Shown in pieces: positions 17,328 through 26,674 of a DNA stretch of 64,000 bases. Origin of the DNA: Mycobacterium sp. HUMS_12744610 (lineage in GTDB: Bacteria > Actinomycetota > Actinomycetes > Mycobacteriales > Mycobacteriaceae); contig NZ_JBGEDP010000001.1 in assembly GCF_041206865.1 (NCBI RefSeq), positions 5,332,001 to 5,396,000 of the forward strand, written 5' to 3'. A model generated the notes under the pieces. That model was not told the DNA's origin and searched no databases. It saw only the letters and a list, made by a program, of their open reading frames with translations. A program made the position numbers and the translations under genes. Position 1 is the first letter of the stretch. Each line of letters begins with the position of its first letter.

Positions 17328-18340
17328 GCTTTGCTGCCTCTCGATCGGTTCGCGTTCCGATCCCCTACCCGGTCTCCAGCATCGCGCACCGCGATATCGA
17401 CGAGGGCCGTTCCGTCGGCTTCACTGTCGAGTTTGCGCAAGATGAGGCCCTCGCGTAAGGCCCAGGGGCAGATATCCACCGTTTCGATCGACAGCGCTCG
17501 CATGCTCGCCTCCGCCACCAGGGCACCCGCCACGATCTGCGGTGCTCGTTCGGCGCTCACCCCTTCCAACTCCGCGCGGTCAGCGGTCGTCATCCTAGAG
17601 ATGAAAGATATGAGTTGTCTGAGGCCGTTTGCGGTGAGCGTCCTCTTCACCCGGGGTCCGGCCGCCGAGGGCGCCGCCCCGGTGAGCCGCGCCAGCGAGC
17701 GGAACGTCTTCGACGTGGCCACCGCCAGGTCCGGGGTGCCCGCGTCGAGCACGGCGACGCTGGCGTCGGACAGCTCGGAGTCCAGCCAGTCGCGCAGCAT
17801 CGCCACCCGGCGGCGGCCAGGCGGGTCGTCGGGCAGCCACTCGCGGGTCAGCCGCCCGGCGCCCAAGGGCAGCGACAGGGCCACCTCGGGTTCCTCGTCG
17901 ACGCCGCTGGACAGCTCCAGCGAACCGCCGCCGATGTCGAGGTTGATGATGCGGCCGGCGCTCCAGCCGTACCAGCGCCGCACCGCCAGGAAGGTCAGCC
18001 GCGACTCGGCGACCCCGGTCAGCACCTGCAGCTCGACCCCGGTCTCCTTGCGCACCCTGGCGAGCACGTCCTCGGAGTTCTCGGCGTCGCGAACCGCCGA
18101 GGTGGCGAAGGCCATCAGCTCGGCGCAGCCCGAGCTGTCGGCGATCTTGGCGAACTCGTCGATCGTCGAGATGAGCTTCTCCGCGCCGCGCTTGGTGATC
18201 TTGCCCGAGCTGTCGGTCGCCTCGGCGAGCCGCAGCGTGGCCTTCGTCGAACTCATCGGAGTGGGGTGTCCGCCGCGGTGGGCGTCGACCACCAACAAAT
18301 GGACCGTGTTGCTACCCACGTCGAGCACGCCCAATCGCAC
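17324..18340 (-). CDS. ppx1: Exopolyphosphatase / guanosine pentaphosphatase family protein (Ppx1-like)
   Basis: This 338-aa member of the Ppx-GppA family has the ASKHA fold. The N-terminal phosphate loop is [31 protein letters not shown] follows, and the second loop is [13 protein letters not shown]. The single-domain length fits the short mycobacterial Ppx1 (Rv0496), reported to hydrolyse short-chain polyphosphate rather than pppGpp. It starts at a GTG and is divergent from the Rv0495c-like gene across about 150 bp that must hold both promoters. It is coupled to the downstream membrane protein gene. Confidence 0.88.
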   Translation of the reverse strand: MRLGVLDVGSNTVHLLVVDAHRGGHPTPMSSTKATLRLAEATDSSGKITKRGAEKLISTIDEFAKIADSSGCAELMAFATSAVRDAENSEDVLARVRKETGVELQVLTGVAESRLTFLAVRRWYGWSAGRIINLDIGGGSLELSSGVDEEPEVALSLPLGAGRLTREWLPDDPPGRRRVAMLRDWLDSELSDASVAVLDAGTPDLAVATSKTFRSLARLTGAAPSAAGPRVKRTLTANGLRQLISFISRMTTADRAELEGVSAERAPQIVAGALVAEASMRALSIETVDICPWALREGLILRKLDSEADGTALVDIAVRDAGDRVGDRNANRSRGSKA

Positions 18341-18488
18341 GCAAACAACCTAGCCCGGCGACGATGCAGACCGCGTGGCGGTCTGAGCGTGGCAGCGTTG
18401 TTCGCCCCGGCCGGGGCGATTCGTGGCCGCCGGGGGCCCGGGGTGTCAGCGGGCCGCCGGGCCGGAATCGTGGTCTACCGTGGGATCC

Positions 18489-19274
18489 GTGCCGAATCCG
18501 GACCCCCGCCCCGGGCAAGAGGTCGATCTGGATTTCGCCCGCGAATGGGTGGAGTTCTACGACCCCGACAACCCCGAGCACCTGATCGCGGCCGATCTGA
18601 CCTGGCTGCTTTCGCGCTGGACGTGCGTGTTCGGGACGCCGGCCTGCCATGGCACGGTGGCCGGTCGCCCCGACGACGGGTGCTGCTCGCACGGGGCGTT
18701 TTTGTCCGACGACGACGACCGCGCCCGGTTGGACGACGCGGTGTCCAAGCTGACCGACGACGACTGGCAGTTCCGCGACAAGGGCCTGGGCCGCAAGGGG
18801 TATTTGGAGCTCGACGAGCACGAGGGCCAACCGCAGTACCGCACCCGCAAGCACAAGGACGCGTGCATCTTCCTGAACCGCCCCGGCTTCCCCGCCGGCG
18901 CCGGGTGCGCGCTGCACAGCAAAGCCCTCAAGCTGGGTGTCGCGCCGCTGACGATGAAGCCCGACGTCTGCTGGCAGCTGCCGATCCGGCGCAGCCAGGA
19001 ATGGGTGACCCGGCCCGACGGCACCGAGATCCTCAAGACCTGGGTCACCGAGTACGACCGGCGCGGCTGGGGCTCCGGCGGTGCGGACCTGCACTGGTAC
19101 TGCACCGGCGACCCCGGCGCCCATGTCGGCACCACGCAGGTGTGGGAGAGCCTGGCCGACGAGCTCACCGAACTGCTGGGCGCCAAGGCCTACGCGGAAC
19201 TGGCCGCGATGTGCAAGCGGCGCAGCAAGTTAGGGCTCATCGCGGTGCATCCCGCCACCCGATTCGCCGAGTAG
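18489..19274 (+). CDS. Cysteine-rich conserved protein of the YkgJ/DUF3109 type (Rv0495c-like)
   Basis: This protein has about 261 aa from the GTG at 18489 ([16 protein letters not shown]); in-frame GTG 18480 and ATG 18423 are alternatives. Cysteines cluster as [46 protein letters not shown] and WYCTG. This pattern suggests a metal-binding site (zinc- or iron-sulphur-type chelation in this family). There is no signal peptide. The function is unknown. Its 3' end overlaps by 45 nt the convergent regulator gene. Confidence 0.8.
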   Translation: MPNPDPRPGQEVDLDFAREWVEFYDPDNPEHLIAADLTWLLSRWTCVFGTPACHGTVAGRPDDGCCSHGAFLSDDDDRARLDDAVSKLTDDDWQFRDKGLGRKGYLELDEHEGQPQYRTRKHKDACIFLNRPGFPAGAGCALHSKALKLGVAPLTMKPDVCWQLPIRRSQEWVTRPDGTEILKTWVTEYDRRGWGSGGADLHWYCTGDPGAHVGTTQVWESLADELTELLGAKAYAELAAMCKRRSKLGLIAVHPATRFAE

Positions 19275-20006
19275 CGCGCCGTCGGGCGCCGACTGGCTTC
19301 GGCCGTACGCCGCGACCATGCGCTGCGCGCTGGCCTGCAGGTAGTCCTCGACCGCGGCGGCGGCCGCGTCCGGGTCGCGCGCCAGCACGGCCCCGGTGAT
19401 CGCCCGCAGACCGGCCACCACCGCTACGGCGTCGTCGTAGGCCGCCGTCAGCTCGTGCTCGCGGCCCCCGAAGGCTTGCTCGACCCATCGGTACAGCAAA
19501 CCCAGCGCACGGTTGCGGCTGCCGTGGATGAGCGCCCGGAAGTAGGCGAGGTCGGCGGCCTGGCGTGCCACGGCGCCGTCCGCGTCCCGCACCGCCGCCA
19601 GCGCAGCCCGCAACACCTCGGCATCCTCGGGCGTGATGCGTTGGGCGGCCAGCCGGCCGATCAGCGGCCCCAGCCCCGCCCGGATCTCCAGCAGTTCGAC
19701 CAGGAATTCCGGCCCCAGCCTGCGGACCAGCGCCTCGACCACCGCGGGATGGGTGAGGCCCTGCGGGTCGCGCACCACGTTGCCGCTGCCGTGCCGGGCC
19801 TCGATCAGGCCCATCTGCTGCACCCGGGCCAGCCCCTGCCGTAGCGACGTGCGGTTGACGCCGAGCTGCTCGGCCAGCTCCCGTTCCGGCGGCAGCGCCG
19901 AGCCGGGCGGGAAGGCGCCGTCGAGGATGGCGCCGGCGATCGACGCGGCGATCTGTTCGTCCACGCGGTGGCGGTCCGGCGGCCGGATCGGACTTGACTG
20001 GTTCAT
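19230..20006 (-). CDS. GntR-family (FadR-type) transcriptional regulator (Rv0494-like)
   Basis: This 258-aa protein has the winged HTH at residues about 15-80 ([63 protein letters not shown]). An all-helical FCD effector domain follows. The M. tuberculosis orthologue Rv0494 has been reported as an autoregulated FadR-like protein responding to fatty acyl-CoA. I chose the ATG at 20006 because a perfect 15-bp palindrome (20005-20019) covers exactly this start, the expected autoregulatory operator. It is divergent from the Rv0493c-like gene, which it probably also controls. Confidence 0.88.
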   Translation of the reverse strand: MNQSSPIRPPDRHRVDEQIAASIAGAILDGAFPPGSALPPERELAEQLGVNRTSLRQGLARVQQMGLIEARHGSGNVVRDPQGLTHPAVVEALVRRLGPEFLVELLEIRAGLGPLIGRLAAQRITPEDAEVLRAALAAVRDADGAVARQAADLAYFRALIHGSRNRALGLLYRWVEQAFGGREHELTAAYDDAVAVVAGLRAITGAVLARDPDAAAAAVEDYLQASAQRMVAAYGRSQSAPDGALLGESGGGMHRDEP

Positions 20007-20019
20007 TGGTTCAACCAAT
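20005..20019. promoter_or_regulatory. 15-bp palindrome, probable operator of the FadR-type regulator
   Basis: ATTGGTTCAACCAAT is a perfect inverted repeat around a central C. It overlaps the regulator's own ATG and lies 33 bp before the divergent Rv0493c-like start. Its form (TTGGT..ACCAA half-sites) is typical of GntR/FadR operators. Occupancy would block both promoters. This is an inference; no other copy was sought exhaustively. Confidence 0.72.
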
Positions 20020-20051
20020 ATAGTAAACGCACCGGCGTGGGAGGTGCAGCG

Positions 20052-21008
20052 ATGGACGACGAGATGCGTTCGGCGTCGACTCCGCGCTGGCGGGGCGAGG
20101 CCGGGCGCCTGGAGGTCTGGTACGCCACCCTGTCGGATCCGCTGACGCGCGCCGGCCTGTGGATCCACTGCGAAACGGTCGCTCCGGTGCGGGGCGGTGG
20201 TGCCTACGCGCACGGCTGGGTGAGCCGGTTCCCGCCCGACGGCCCGCCCCGCACCGAACGATTCGGTCCCGAACCCACCCGTCCCGCGACCGGCGCCACG
20301 TGGTTCGACGCCGCGGGCGTGCGGGCGGCCCCGCAGCAGCTGACCGGAAGCGCCCGGTCGCTGGCATGGGACCTGTCCTGGCAGGACAGCGGCGGGCCGC
20401 TGTGGACGTTCCCCCGCGCGGCCTGGGACCGCGAACTGCTGCCGGGCGCCCAGGTGGTGCTCGCCCCCACCGCCGAGTTCGCGGGCTCACTGACCGTCGA
20501 CGGCACCGCCGCGCCCATCGAGGGGTGGCGCGGCGGTGTCGCGCACATCTACGGGCACGGTAACGCCAGGCGCTGGGGGTGGCTGCACGCCGACCTCGGC
20601 GGCGGCGACGTCCTCGAGGTGGTCACCGCCGTGTCGCACAAGCCGGGCCTGCGCAGGCTCGCCCCGATGGCGTTCGTCCGGTTCCGTGTCGATGGAAAGG
20701 ATTGGCCCGCAAACCCTTTGCCGGCACTGCGGATGCGGACAACGCTCGGCGTAGCGCACTGGCAGCTGGAGGGACGCCTCGGTGGCCGCCGTGCGCTCAT
20801 CCGCGTGGACCAGCCGCCGGAGCGGTGCGTCAGCCTGGCCTACACCGACCCCGACGGGGGCACCGCGGTGTGCACGAACACCGAACAGGCCGACATCCAC
20901 ATCGAGATCGGCGAGCGGCGCTGGTCGGTGCTGGGAAGTGGGCACGCCGAAGTCGGCCTGCGCGGTGACGAGGCGCCCGCCGTCAACGAAAGGACCCCGA
21001 CGACATGA
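20052..21008 (+). CDS. Conserved hypothetical protein (Rv0493c-like)
   Basis: This protein of about 318 aa has no signal peptide or membrane span and is rich in beta-prone segments ([57 protein letters not shown]). It resembles the lipocalin-like or hydroxyneurosporene synthase-type folds used by some actinobacterial proteins, but I cannot assign it. The ATG at 20052 follows a GGAGG site. Its 3' end overlaps the small gene at 21005 by 4 nt. It is the first gene of an operon with that gene and the GMC oxidoreductase. Confidence 0.75.
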   Translation: MDDEMRSASTPRWRGEAGRLEVWYATLSDPLTRAGLWIHCETVAPVRGGGAYAHGWVSRFPPDGPPRTERFGPEPTRPATGATWFDAAGVRAAPQQLTGSARSLAWDLSWQDSGGPLWTFPRAAWDRELLPGAQVVLAPTAEFAGSLTVDGTAAPIEGWRGGVAHIYGHGNARRWGWLHADLGGGDVLEVVTAVSHKPGLRRLAPMAFVRFRVDGKDWPANPLPALRMRTTLGVAHWQLEGRLGGRRALIRVDQPPERCVSLAYTDPDGGTAVCTNTEQADIHIEIGERRWSVLGSGHAEVGLRGDEAPAVNERTPTT

Positions 21009-21334
21009 GCTTTCTGTTCGACCCACCCATGCTGTTCGCCTCCGGAGTGCTCATCGAGCGCCGCCTGCCCGCCGACCGCCGCGACATCGCCGAGGCCGCC
21101 ACCCTCGGGGTCTTCTTCGGCGGGTCGTTCGGGCTCTACCAGAACGTGCCCGGCCTCGGGCTGCTCTGGCGACCCTTCCAGGCCCGCGACGGCCGCGACT
21201 TCATGTGGAACAGCGGGGTTTTCGGCGTGCAGACCGAACGTCTCGGCTGGCCCATGCACGCGGCGGCGGGCGCGATCTTCGCGACCTATCCGCTGTTCCT
21301 CAAACTGGGCCGCCGGGCCGGCCGCCTGCTGTGA
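21005..21334 (+). CDS. Conserved small protein (Rv0492A-like)
   Basis: This 109-aa protein starts at an ATG overlapping the upstream stop by 4 nt (ATGA). It contains LFASGVLIERRLP, an amphipathic middle (GVFFGGSFGLYQNVPGLGLLWRPF) and a hydrophobic C-terminal segment (AAAGAIFATYPLFLKLG) that may touch the membrane. There is no known domain. It is translationally coupled to the GMC oxidoreductase (GTGA overlap), so it could be an accessory or hitch-hiker subunit, analogous to the small partners of other GMC dehydrogenases. Confidence 0.75.
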   Translation: MSFLFDPPMLFASGVLIERRLPADRRDIAEAATLGVFFGGSFGLYQNVPGLGLLWRPFQARDGRDFMWNSGVFGVQTERLGWPMHAAAGAIFATYPLFLKLGRRAGRLL

Positions 21335-23196
21335 GCCGGTTCGCCGACCGAGCGACCGCCTCGTTCGGCGCCGCGCTGCTGCCCGCCGAACACGGCGGCC
21401 CGACACCGGCCCAGCTCGTCGAGCGCGTGGAGCGCTACCTGCGGCAGTTGCCGCCGTCTTCGCGGCTGGCCATGCGGGCCGGGCTGGCCTCGGTGGCCGC
21501 GGCGAGCTACCTGTGCACCGGGCGGTCGCTGTCGCGGCTCGACCCGCGCCGCCGCGACGCGGTGCTGCGGCGCGTCGCCGCGCTCACCCCGGAGACGGGT
21601 GCGGCCGTCGAGGCCCTCAAGGCGATCGTGCTGCTCGCCAATGGCGCGGAAACCTTTGCACCGGAACTGCTTTCGCGCGCCCAGCAGGACGATGCGGCGC
21701 GGCCGGACGCGCCCCTGACCGTCACGCCGGCGGCCGCGAGCGGCTCCGTCGTGGCCGCGGACGCGGTGATCGTGGGCTCCGGCGCGGGCGGCGCGATGGC
21801 CGCCCGCACCCTGGCCCGGGCGGGCCTGGACACCGTCGTGCTCGAGGAGGGGCGCCGCTGGACGGTCGAGGAGTTCCGCAGCACCCACCCGATCGACCGC
21901 TACGCCGGGCTGTACCGCGGCGCGGGGGCCACGATCGCGCTGGGGCGGCCGTCGGTGGTGCTGCCGATCGGGCGTGCGGTCGGGGGCACCACCGTGGTGA
22001 ACTCCGGAACCTGCTACCGGCCCCCGCCGGCGGTACAACACCGGTGGCACAACGACTTCGGCCTGCGGCCCGCCGATCCCGACCGGCTCGCCGGTCATCT
22101 CGACGATGTCGAGGCCACGCTGCGGGTCGCGCCGGTCCCGCTGGAGATGATGGGCCGCAACGGGCGCCTGCTGCTCGACGCCGCTGCGACGCTCGGCTGG
22201 CGCGCGGGGCCCATCCCGCGCAACGCCCCGGGCTGCGGCGGCTGTTGCCAGTGCGCGATCGGCTGCCCGCGCAACGCCAAGTTCGGCGTGCACCTCAACG
22301 CGCTGCCCCAGGCCTGCGCGGCCGGCGCCCGCATCATCTCCGAAGCCCGCGTCGAACGGGTGCTGCACGAGCACGGGCGGGCGATCGGCGTGCGCGCGCG
22401 CCGTCCCGACGGCACCGCGCTCGACGTCCTGGCCGACACGGTGGTCGTGGCCGCCGGCGCGACCGAGACGCCATTGCTGTTGCGCCGCAGCGGGCTTGGC
22501 GCGCACCCGCGCCTGGGCCGCAACCTGGCGCTGCATCCGGCGACGATGCTCGCCGGGCGTTTCGACGACGACGTCGTCGCCTGGCACGGGGTGCTGCAGA
22601 GCGCCGCCGTCGACGAATTGCACGAGTCGCATGGCGTGCTGATCGAGGCCACTTCGACGCCGCCGGGGATGGGGTCGATGGTCTTTCCCGGCTACGGCGC
22701 CGAGCTGCTCGGCTGGCTCGACCGGGCCCCGCGGGTCGCGACGTTCGGCGCCATGGTGGCCGACCGGGGCGTCGGCTCGGTGTCCTCGGTGCGCGGCGAG
22801 ACGCTGGTGCGCTACGACATCGACCGCGCGGACGTCGCCCGGCTGCTGGCCGCGATCGAGGCCATGGGGCGGCTGTTGTTCGCCGCGGGCGCCGTGGAGG
22901 TGCTGACCGGCCTGCCGGGCGACCCGACGGTCCCCTCGTTGCCCGCGCTGCACGACGCGCTGGGCCGCAGCAACCCGAAAAGCCTGCACCTGGCTGCGTT
23001 TCACCCGACGGGGACCGCGGCTGCGGGCGCCGACGAGCAGCGCTGCCCGGTCGACGGGACGGGGCGGCTGCGCGGCGTCGACGGCGTCTGGGTGGCCGAC
23101 GCGTCCATCCTGCCCAGCTGCCCGGAGGTGAACCCGCAGGTGTCGATCATGGCCGTGGCGCTGGGCGTGGCCGACGAGGTGCTCAGCGCCCGCTGA
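21331..23196 (+). CDS. GMC-family FAD oxidoreductase (Rv0492c-like)
   Basis: This 621-aa protein starts at a GTG overlapping the previous stop. About 140 N-terminal residues form a helical region, then comes the FAD motif DAVIVGSGAGGAMAARTLARAGLDTVVLEEG. GRAVGGTTVVNSGTCYR follows, then a cysteine cluster GCGGCCQCAIGCPRNAKF that could bind a metal or Fe-S centre. The C-terminal GMC signature has the catalytic His in LHLAAFHPTGTAA and the Asn in PEVNPQVSIMAVALGV. It is close to GMC alcohol or long-chain alcohol oxidases; the substrate is unknown. Control by the FadR-type regulator next door suggests a lipid-derived alcohol. Confidence 0.85.
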   Translation: MSRFADRATASFGAALLPAEHGGPTPAQLVERVERYLRQLPPSSRLAMRAGLASVAAASYLCTGRSLSRLDPRRRDAVLRRVAALTPETGAAVEALKAIVLLANGAETFAPELLSRAQQDDAARPDAPLTVTPAAASGSVVAADAVIVGSGAGGAMAARTLARAGLDTVVLEEGRRWTVEEFRSTHPIDRYAGLYRGAGATIALGRPSVVLPIGRAVGGTTVVNSGTCYRPPPAVQHRWHNDFGLRPADPDRLAGHLDDVEATLRVAPVPLEMMGRNGRLLLDAAATLGWRAGPIPRNAPGCGGCCQCAIGCPRNAKFGVHLNALPQACAAGARIISEARVERVLHEHGRAIGVRARRPDGTALDVLADTVVVAAGATETPLLLRRSGLGAHPRLGRNLALHPATMLAGRFDDDVVAWHGVLQSAAVDELHESHGVLIEATSTPPGMGSMVFPGYGAELLGWLDRAPRVATFGAMVADRGVGSVSSVRGETLVRYDIDRADVARLLAAIEAMGRLLFAAGAVEVLTGLPGDPTVPSLPALHDALGRSNPKSLHLAAFHPTGTAAAGADEQRCPVDGTGRLRGVDGVWVADASILPSCPEVNPQVSIMAVALGVADEVLSAR

Positions 23197-23217
23197 GCGA
23201 GGGTGAAACTAGCCCTC
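23181..23217. terminator. Paired hairpins between convergent genes
   Basis: The gap between the GMC gene and regX3 holds two adjacent inverted repeats: GCTCAGCG-CC-CGCTGAGC over the GMC stop, and GAGGG...CCCTC with a 9-nt loop over the regX3 stop. They would act as terminators for the converging transcripts. The short loop of the first makes it weaker evidence. Confidence 0.45.
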
Positions 23218-23892
23218 CAGCTTGTAGCCCAGCCCGCGCACCGTCACCAGGTGCACCGGGTTGGCGGGGTCGGCTTCGATCTTGGACCGCAGGCGCTTGA
23301 CGTGGACGTCGAGCGTCTTGGTGTCGCCCACGTAGTCCGCGCCCCACACCCGGTCGATCAACTGGCCGCGGGTCAGCACCCGTCCGCTGTTGCGCATCAG
23401 GTACTCGAGCAGGTCGAACTCCTTGAGCGGCAACGTGATCGTGTCGCCGTTGACCGAGACGACGTGGCGTTCGACGTCCATGCGCACCGGCCCGGACTCC
23501 AGCACGCCGTCGCTGATCTCGGAGTCGTCGTCGCCGCCGCGGCGCAGCACCGCGCGAATGCGGGCGATCAACTCGCGCGCCGAATACGGCTTGGTGACGT
23601 AGTCGTCGGCCCCCAGTTCCAGCCCGACCACCTTGTCGATCTCGCTGTCGCGTGCGGTCACCATGATCACCGGCACGCTGGAACGGGCCCGCAACTGCTT
23701 GCACACGTCGGTGCCCGACATTCCCGGCAGCATCAGGTCCAGCAGCACGATGTCGGCACCGGCGCGATCGAACTCGGCCAGCGCGGCCGACCCGTCGGTG
23801 ACCACCGTGGCCTCGAAGCCCTCCTTGCGCAGCAGGAAGGCCAGCGGATCGGCCAGCGACTCCTCGTCCTCCACGATCAGCACACTGGTCAT
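23209..23892 (-). CDS. regX3: Response regulator RegX3
   Basis: This 227-aa OmpR/PhoB-family regulator has a receiver domain 1-115 with the phosphoacceptor D52 in VLLDLMLPG, plus E9/D10 and K102-type residues in VTKPYSARE. The C-terminal winged helix (about 130-225) has LPLKEFDLLEYLMRNSGRVL and the recognition helix in TKTLDVHVKRLRSKI. RegX3 is the phosphate-starvation regulator paired with SenX3, activating pst and esx-5 genes and repressing others in mycobacteria. An AAGGAG site precedes the ATG. It lies only 22 bp after senX3. Confidence 0.95.
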   Translation of the reverse strand: MTSVLIVEDEESLADPLAFLLRKEGFEATVVTDGSAALAEFDRAGADIVLLDLMLPGMSGTDVCKQLRARSSVPVIMVTARDSEIDKVVGLELGADDYVTKPYSARELIARIRAVLRRGGDDDSEISDGVLESGPVRMDVERHVVSVNGDTITLPLKEFDLLEYLMRNSGRVLTRGQLIDRVWGADYVGDTKTLDVHVKRLRSKIEADPANPVHLVTVRGLGYKLEG

Positions 23893-23914
23893 GAGCGCGA
23901 CTCCTTCTCGCGGG

Positions 23915-25147
23915 TCATCGACTTAGTTCTTCCTCTCGTTGGGGCCGCCCGGGCCGCACCTCGCGGCCCCGTGGGTGCTCGAGTTCCCCCTCGCCGTCCT
24001 GCTGGGACGCCAGGGCAGCCGGGATGGATAGCGTGAACGTCGACCCGGTGCCCGGCTTGCTCCACACGCCGATGCTGCCGTTGTGGTTGGCCGCGACGTG
24101 CTTGACGATGGCCAGGCCCAGCCCGCTGCCGCCGGTGGCCCGCGAACGCGCCTTGTCGCCGCGGAAGAACCGCTCGAAAACCCGCTCCTGGTCTTCCAGC
24201 GCGATCCCGATGCCGCGGTCGGTGACGGCGATCTCGACGTTTTCGCCGCGACGGCGGCGGCTGATCGAGACCAGCGACCCCGTCGGCGAATAGGCGATCG
24301 CGTTGGACACCAGGTTGGCCAGCGCGGTGACCAGCAGCGTCTGGTCGCCCAGCACCTGCAGGCCGCTGGGCGCATCGGTACGGACCTCGATGTCGGCGTT
24401 GTCGGCGGCCACTTTGTGGCGTGAAATCGCCTCGGAGACAACGGTGTCGACGTCGATGGGGGCCACGTTGTGCAGCCGCTCGGCGCCCTGCAACCGGGAC
24501 AGTTCGATGAGCTCGGCGACCATGTCGCCGAGCCGGTTGGCCTCGATGAGCACCTTCTCGGCAAAGCGGCGGACGGTCTCGGGGTCGTCCGCCGACGCCA
24601 GCAGGGCCTCGGCGAGCAGCGCCATGGCCCCGACGGGGGTCTTGAGCTCGTGGCTGACGTTGGCGACGAAGTCGCGCCGGGTCGCCTCCATGCGGGCGTA
24701 GTCGGACTGGTCGTGGACGAACACCACCGCGAACCGGCGGTCCTCCTCGCTCAGCAACCGGGCGTGCCCGTGCACCGACAACCCCGACCGGCCCGGCGCA
24801 CGTTTCGCCGGCCGCAGGTCGAACTCGACGTCGTCGCCGTCCAGCGCCTGCTGCGCGGCCTGCCAGGCCTGGTCGTCGAGCTGCCGCTCGCGCACCAGGC
24901 CCAGCTCCTTGGCCCGCTCGTTGCGGTAGACGACGTCGCGATGGCAGTCCACCACCGCCGCACCCAACGGCATCAGTCCGACGATTCGCTGCAGCATCTG
25001 GGCGACGGTGATCCCGGTCGACTCGGCGGCCGCCCGCTGCCGGCGCTGGGCCAGCCGCGACGACAGGCGAATGCCGGCCGCAACACCTACGGCCAGCGCC
25101 AGCACGGACAAGACCCCGGCCAGCAACACTGCCGAGAACACCGTCAC
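23915..25147 (-). CDS. senX3: Sensor histidine kinase SenX3
   Basis: This 410-aa kinase has an N-terminal transmembrane segment ([23 protein letters not shown]), then a PAS-like region to about 150. The HisKA box [16 protein letters not shown] has the phosphoaccepting His at about 166. HATPase motifs follow: N box [11 protein letters not shown]1 [12 protein letters not shown] box ERFFRGDK, G2 [11 protein letters not shown]. SenX3 senses phosphate limitation, with PhoU and Pst damping it, and phosphorylates RegX3. The length equals that of M. tuberculosis SenX3. The upstream 151 bp, which contains a short AAACCGGGGTTT palindrome near 25259, must hold its promoter. Confidence 0.95.
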   Translation of the reverse strand: MTVFSAVLLAGVLSVLALAVGVAAGIRLSSRLAQRRQRAAAESTGITVAQMLQRIVGLMPLGAAVVDCHRDVVYRNERAKELGLVRERQLDDQAWQAAQQALDGDDVEFDLRPAKRAPGRSGLSVHGHARLLSEEDRRFAVVFVHDQSDYARMEATRRDFVANVSHELKTPVGAMALLAEALLASADDPETVRRFAEKVLIEANRLGDMVAELIELSRLQGAERLHNVAPIDVDTVVSEAISRHKVAADNADIEVRTDAPSGLQVLGDQTLLVTALANLVSNAIAYSPTGSLVSISRRRRGENVEIAVTDRGIGIALEDQERVFERFFRGDKARSRATGGSGLGLAIVKHVAANHNGSIGVWSKPGTGSTFTLSIPAALASQQDGEGELEHPRGREVRPGRPQREEELSR

Positions 25148-25298
25148 ATGGAAAATCCTACAAATCCTTCTGAATGTTGCCCTAGCGGAATGAAGCCAAA
25201 ATCGGACAAGTCACACGCTACGCAACAGGTATTCGGCTGCCGTTCACGCGATGTTTGGCAAACCGGGGTTTCGGGTGCCCACCCACGCCGCCGAGCGG

Positions 25299-26054
25299 CT
25301 AGGCGCGACCCTGCCCGGCAACCGCCGCGGCGCCGGCGGCGGCGGCCTCCGGGTCGAGGTACGTGCCGCCAGGAACCACCGGCCGCAGCTGCGCGTCCAA
25401 GTCGTAGCGCAGCGGGATGCCGGTGGGGATGTTCAGCCCGACGATCTCCTCGTCCGACATTTGGTCGAGGTACTTGATCATGGCGCGCAGCGAGTTGCCG
25501 TGCGCGACGACCAGCACCGTCTTGCCGCTGCGCAGATCCGGGACGATGACGTCGGTGAAATACGGCAGGAAACGGACCACCACGTCGGCCAGGCACTCGG
25601 TCAGCGGGCCGCCGCCGAGATCGGCGTAACGCGGGTCGGCGTCCTGGCTGAACTCGCTGCCCTTCTCGATCGGCGGCGGCGGGGTGTCATAGCTGCGTCG
25701 CCACGCCATGAACTGCTCGTCGCCGTAGCGCTGTTTGATGTCGGCCTTGTCGAGGCCCTGCAGCGCGCCGTAGTGGCGCTCGTTGAGCCGCCAGCTGCGC
25801 CGCACCGGGATCCACAGCCGGTCGGCGGCCTCGAGCGCCATGTTCGCCGTGCTGATCGCGCGCCGCAGCAGCGAGGTGTACAGCACGTCGGGCAGCAACT
25901 CGTGTTCGGCCAGCAACTGGCCGCTGCGGACCGCTTCGGCGCGCCCCTTGTCGGTCAGCCCGACGTCGACCCAGCCGGTGAACTGATTGCTTGCGTTCCA
26001 CTTGCTCTCACCATGGCGCAGCAGCACCAACGTGCCGGGGTCTCGCATTTGCAT
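25299..26054 (-). CDS. gpm1: 2,3-bisphosphoglycerate-dependent phosphoglycerate mutase
   Basis: This 251-aa glycolytic enzyme interconverts 3- and 2-phosphoglycerate. It contains the histidine phosphatase motif [12 protein letters not shown] (phospho-His near residue 14), [33 protein letters not shown] and the second active-site His in [12 protein letters not shown]. The start could also be the ATG two codons later. It is separated from senX3 by about 150 bp and lies 77 bp downstream of the YbjN gene. Confidence 0.95.
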   Translation of the reverse strand: MQMRDPGTLVLLRHGESKWNASNQFTGWVDVGLTDKGRAEAVRSGQLLAEHELLPDVLYTSLLRRAISTANMALEAADRLWIPVRRSWRLNERHYGALQGLDKADIKQRYGDEQFMAWRRSYDTPPPPIEKGSEFSQDADPRYADLGGGPLTECLADVVVRFLPYFTDVIVPDLRSGKTVLVVAHGNSLRAMIKYLDQMSDEEIVGLNIPTGIPLRYDLDAQLRPVVPGGTYLDPEAAAAGAAAVAGQGRA

Positions 26055-26131
26055 CGGCCTAGCATCTCATGGGCGCGCGCGGTCCCCGTCGCCGTCCTCA
26101 CCGTCCTCGTCGATCGTTGCTCGACTCCTCC

Positions 26132-26674
26132 TCATCGCGCTTCGCGCTCTGCATCGTCGTCCTCGTCGATCAGGTGGGCGAACGCCTGTAGGTTCTTCAG
26201 GGACTCGCCGCGCGACACCCGCCAGTCCCATTCCTTCTGGATCGACGAGCGAAAACCCAACTCCAGCAACGTGTTGAAGTCCGAGTCGACCGCCTCGAGG
26301 ACCTGACCGAGCACCCGGTCGAGCTCGTCGGCGTCGACCGAGCCCAGCGACAACCTGCCCACCAGATAGATGTCGCCGACGTTGTCCAGGGTGTAGGCAA
26401 CGCCGTAGAGGCGGCGGTTGCGCTTGAGCAGGAACCGGTAGACGCCCTCGTGGTTCTCGTCGGGTTTGCGGCACACGAAGGCCTCGACGCGCACCGAGTG
26501 CTCCCCGATGCTCAGGATGGTGTTGGCCTTGAGCTTGCGCTCGCCGGGCAGCTCCACGACGAGCCCCGGGAGGCCGCCGTGGGATCCGGGGGTCTCGGAG
26601 TAGGTCAGGCCGCTGGTCTGCAGCGCGCGCTCGATCACCTGCCGCACGGACTGGCCGGATTCGGAGGACGTCAT
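26132..26674 (-). CDS. YbjN-domain protein (Rv0487-like)
   Basis: This 180-aa cytoplasmic protein has a YbjN/type III secretion chaperone-like domain: [38 protein letters not shown], then [30 protein letters not shown] and a helical C-terminus with [20 protein letters not shown]. It starts at the ATG at 26674 that overlaps the mshA stop (ATGA), so it is coupled to mycothiol synthesis. YbjN-family proteins are putative chaperones or stress regulators; no direct role in mycothiol is known to me. Confidence 0.82.
   Translation of the reverse strand: MTSSESGQSVRQVIERALQTSGLTYSETPGSHGGLPGLVVELPGERKLKANTILSIGEHSVRVEAFVCRKPDENHEGVYRFLLKRNRRLYGVAYTLDNVGDIYLVGRLSLGSVDADELDRVLGQVLEAVDSDFNTLLELGFRSSIQKEWDWRVSRGESLKNLQAFAHLIDEDDDAEREAR

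Noticed and set aside
21286-23004. 572-aa reverse frame opposite the GMC oxidoreductase
   Set aside because: The forward frame has the full FAD and GMC motifs; the reverse is a high-Arg/Gln shadow.
25250-25275. AAACCGGGGTTT palindrome near the senX3 promoter as an operator
   Set aside because: It is short, has no match to a RegX3 site I can support, and could equally be a terminator for senX3-proximal transcripts.
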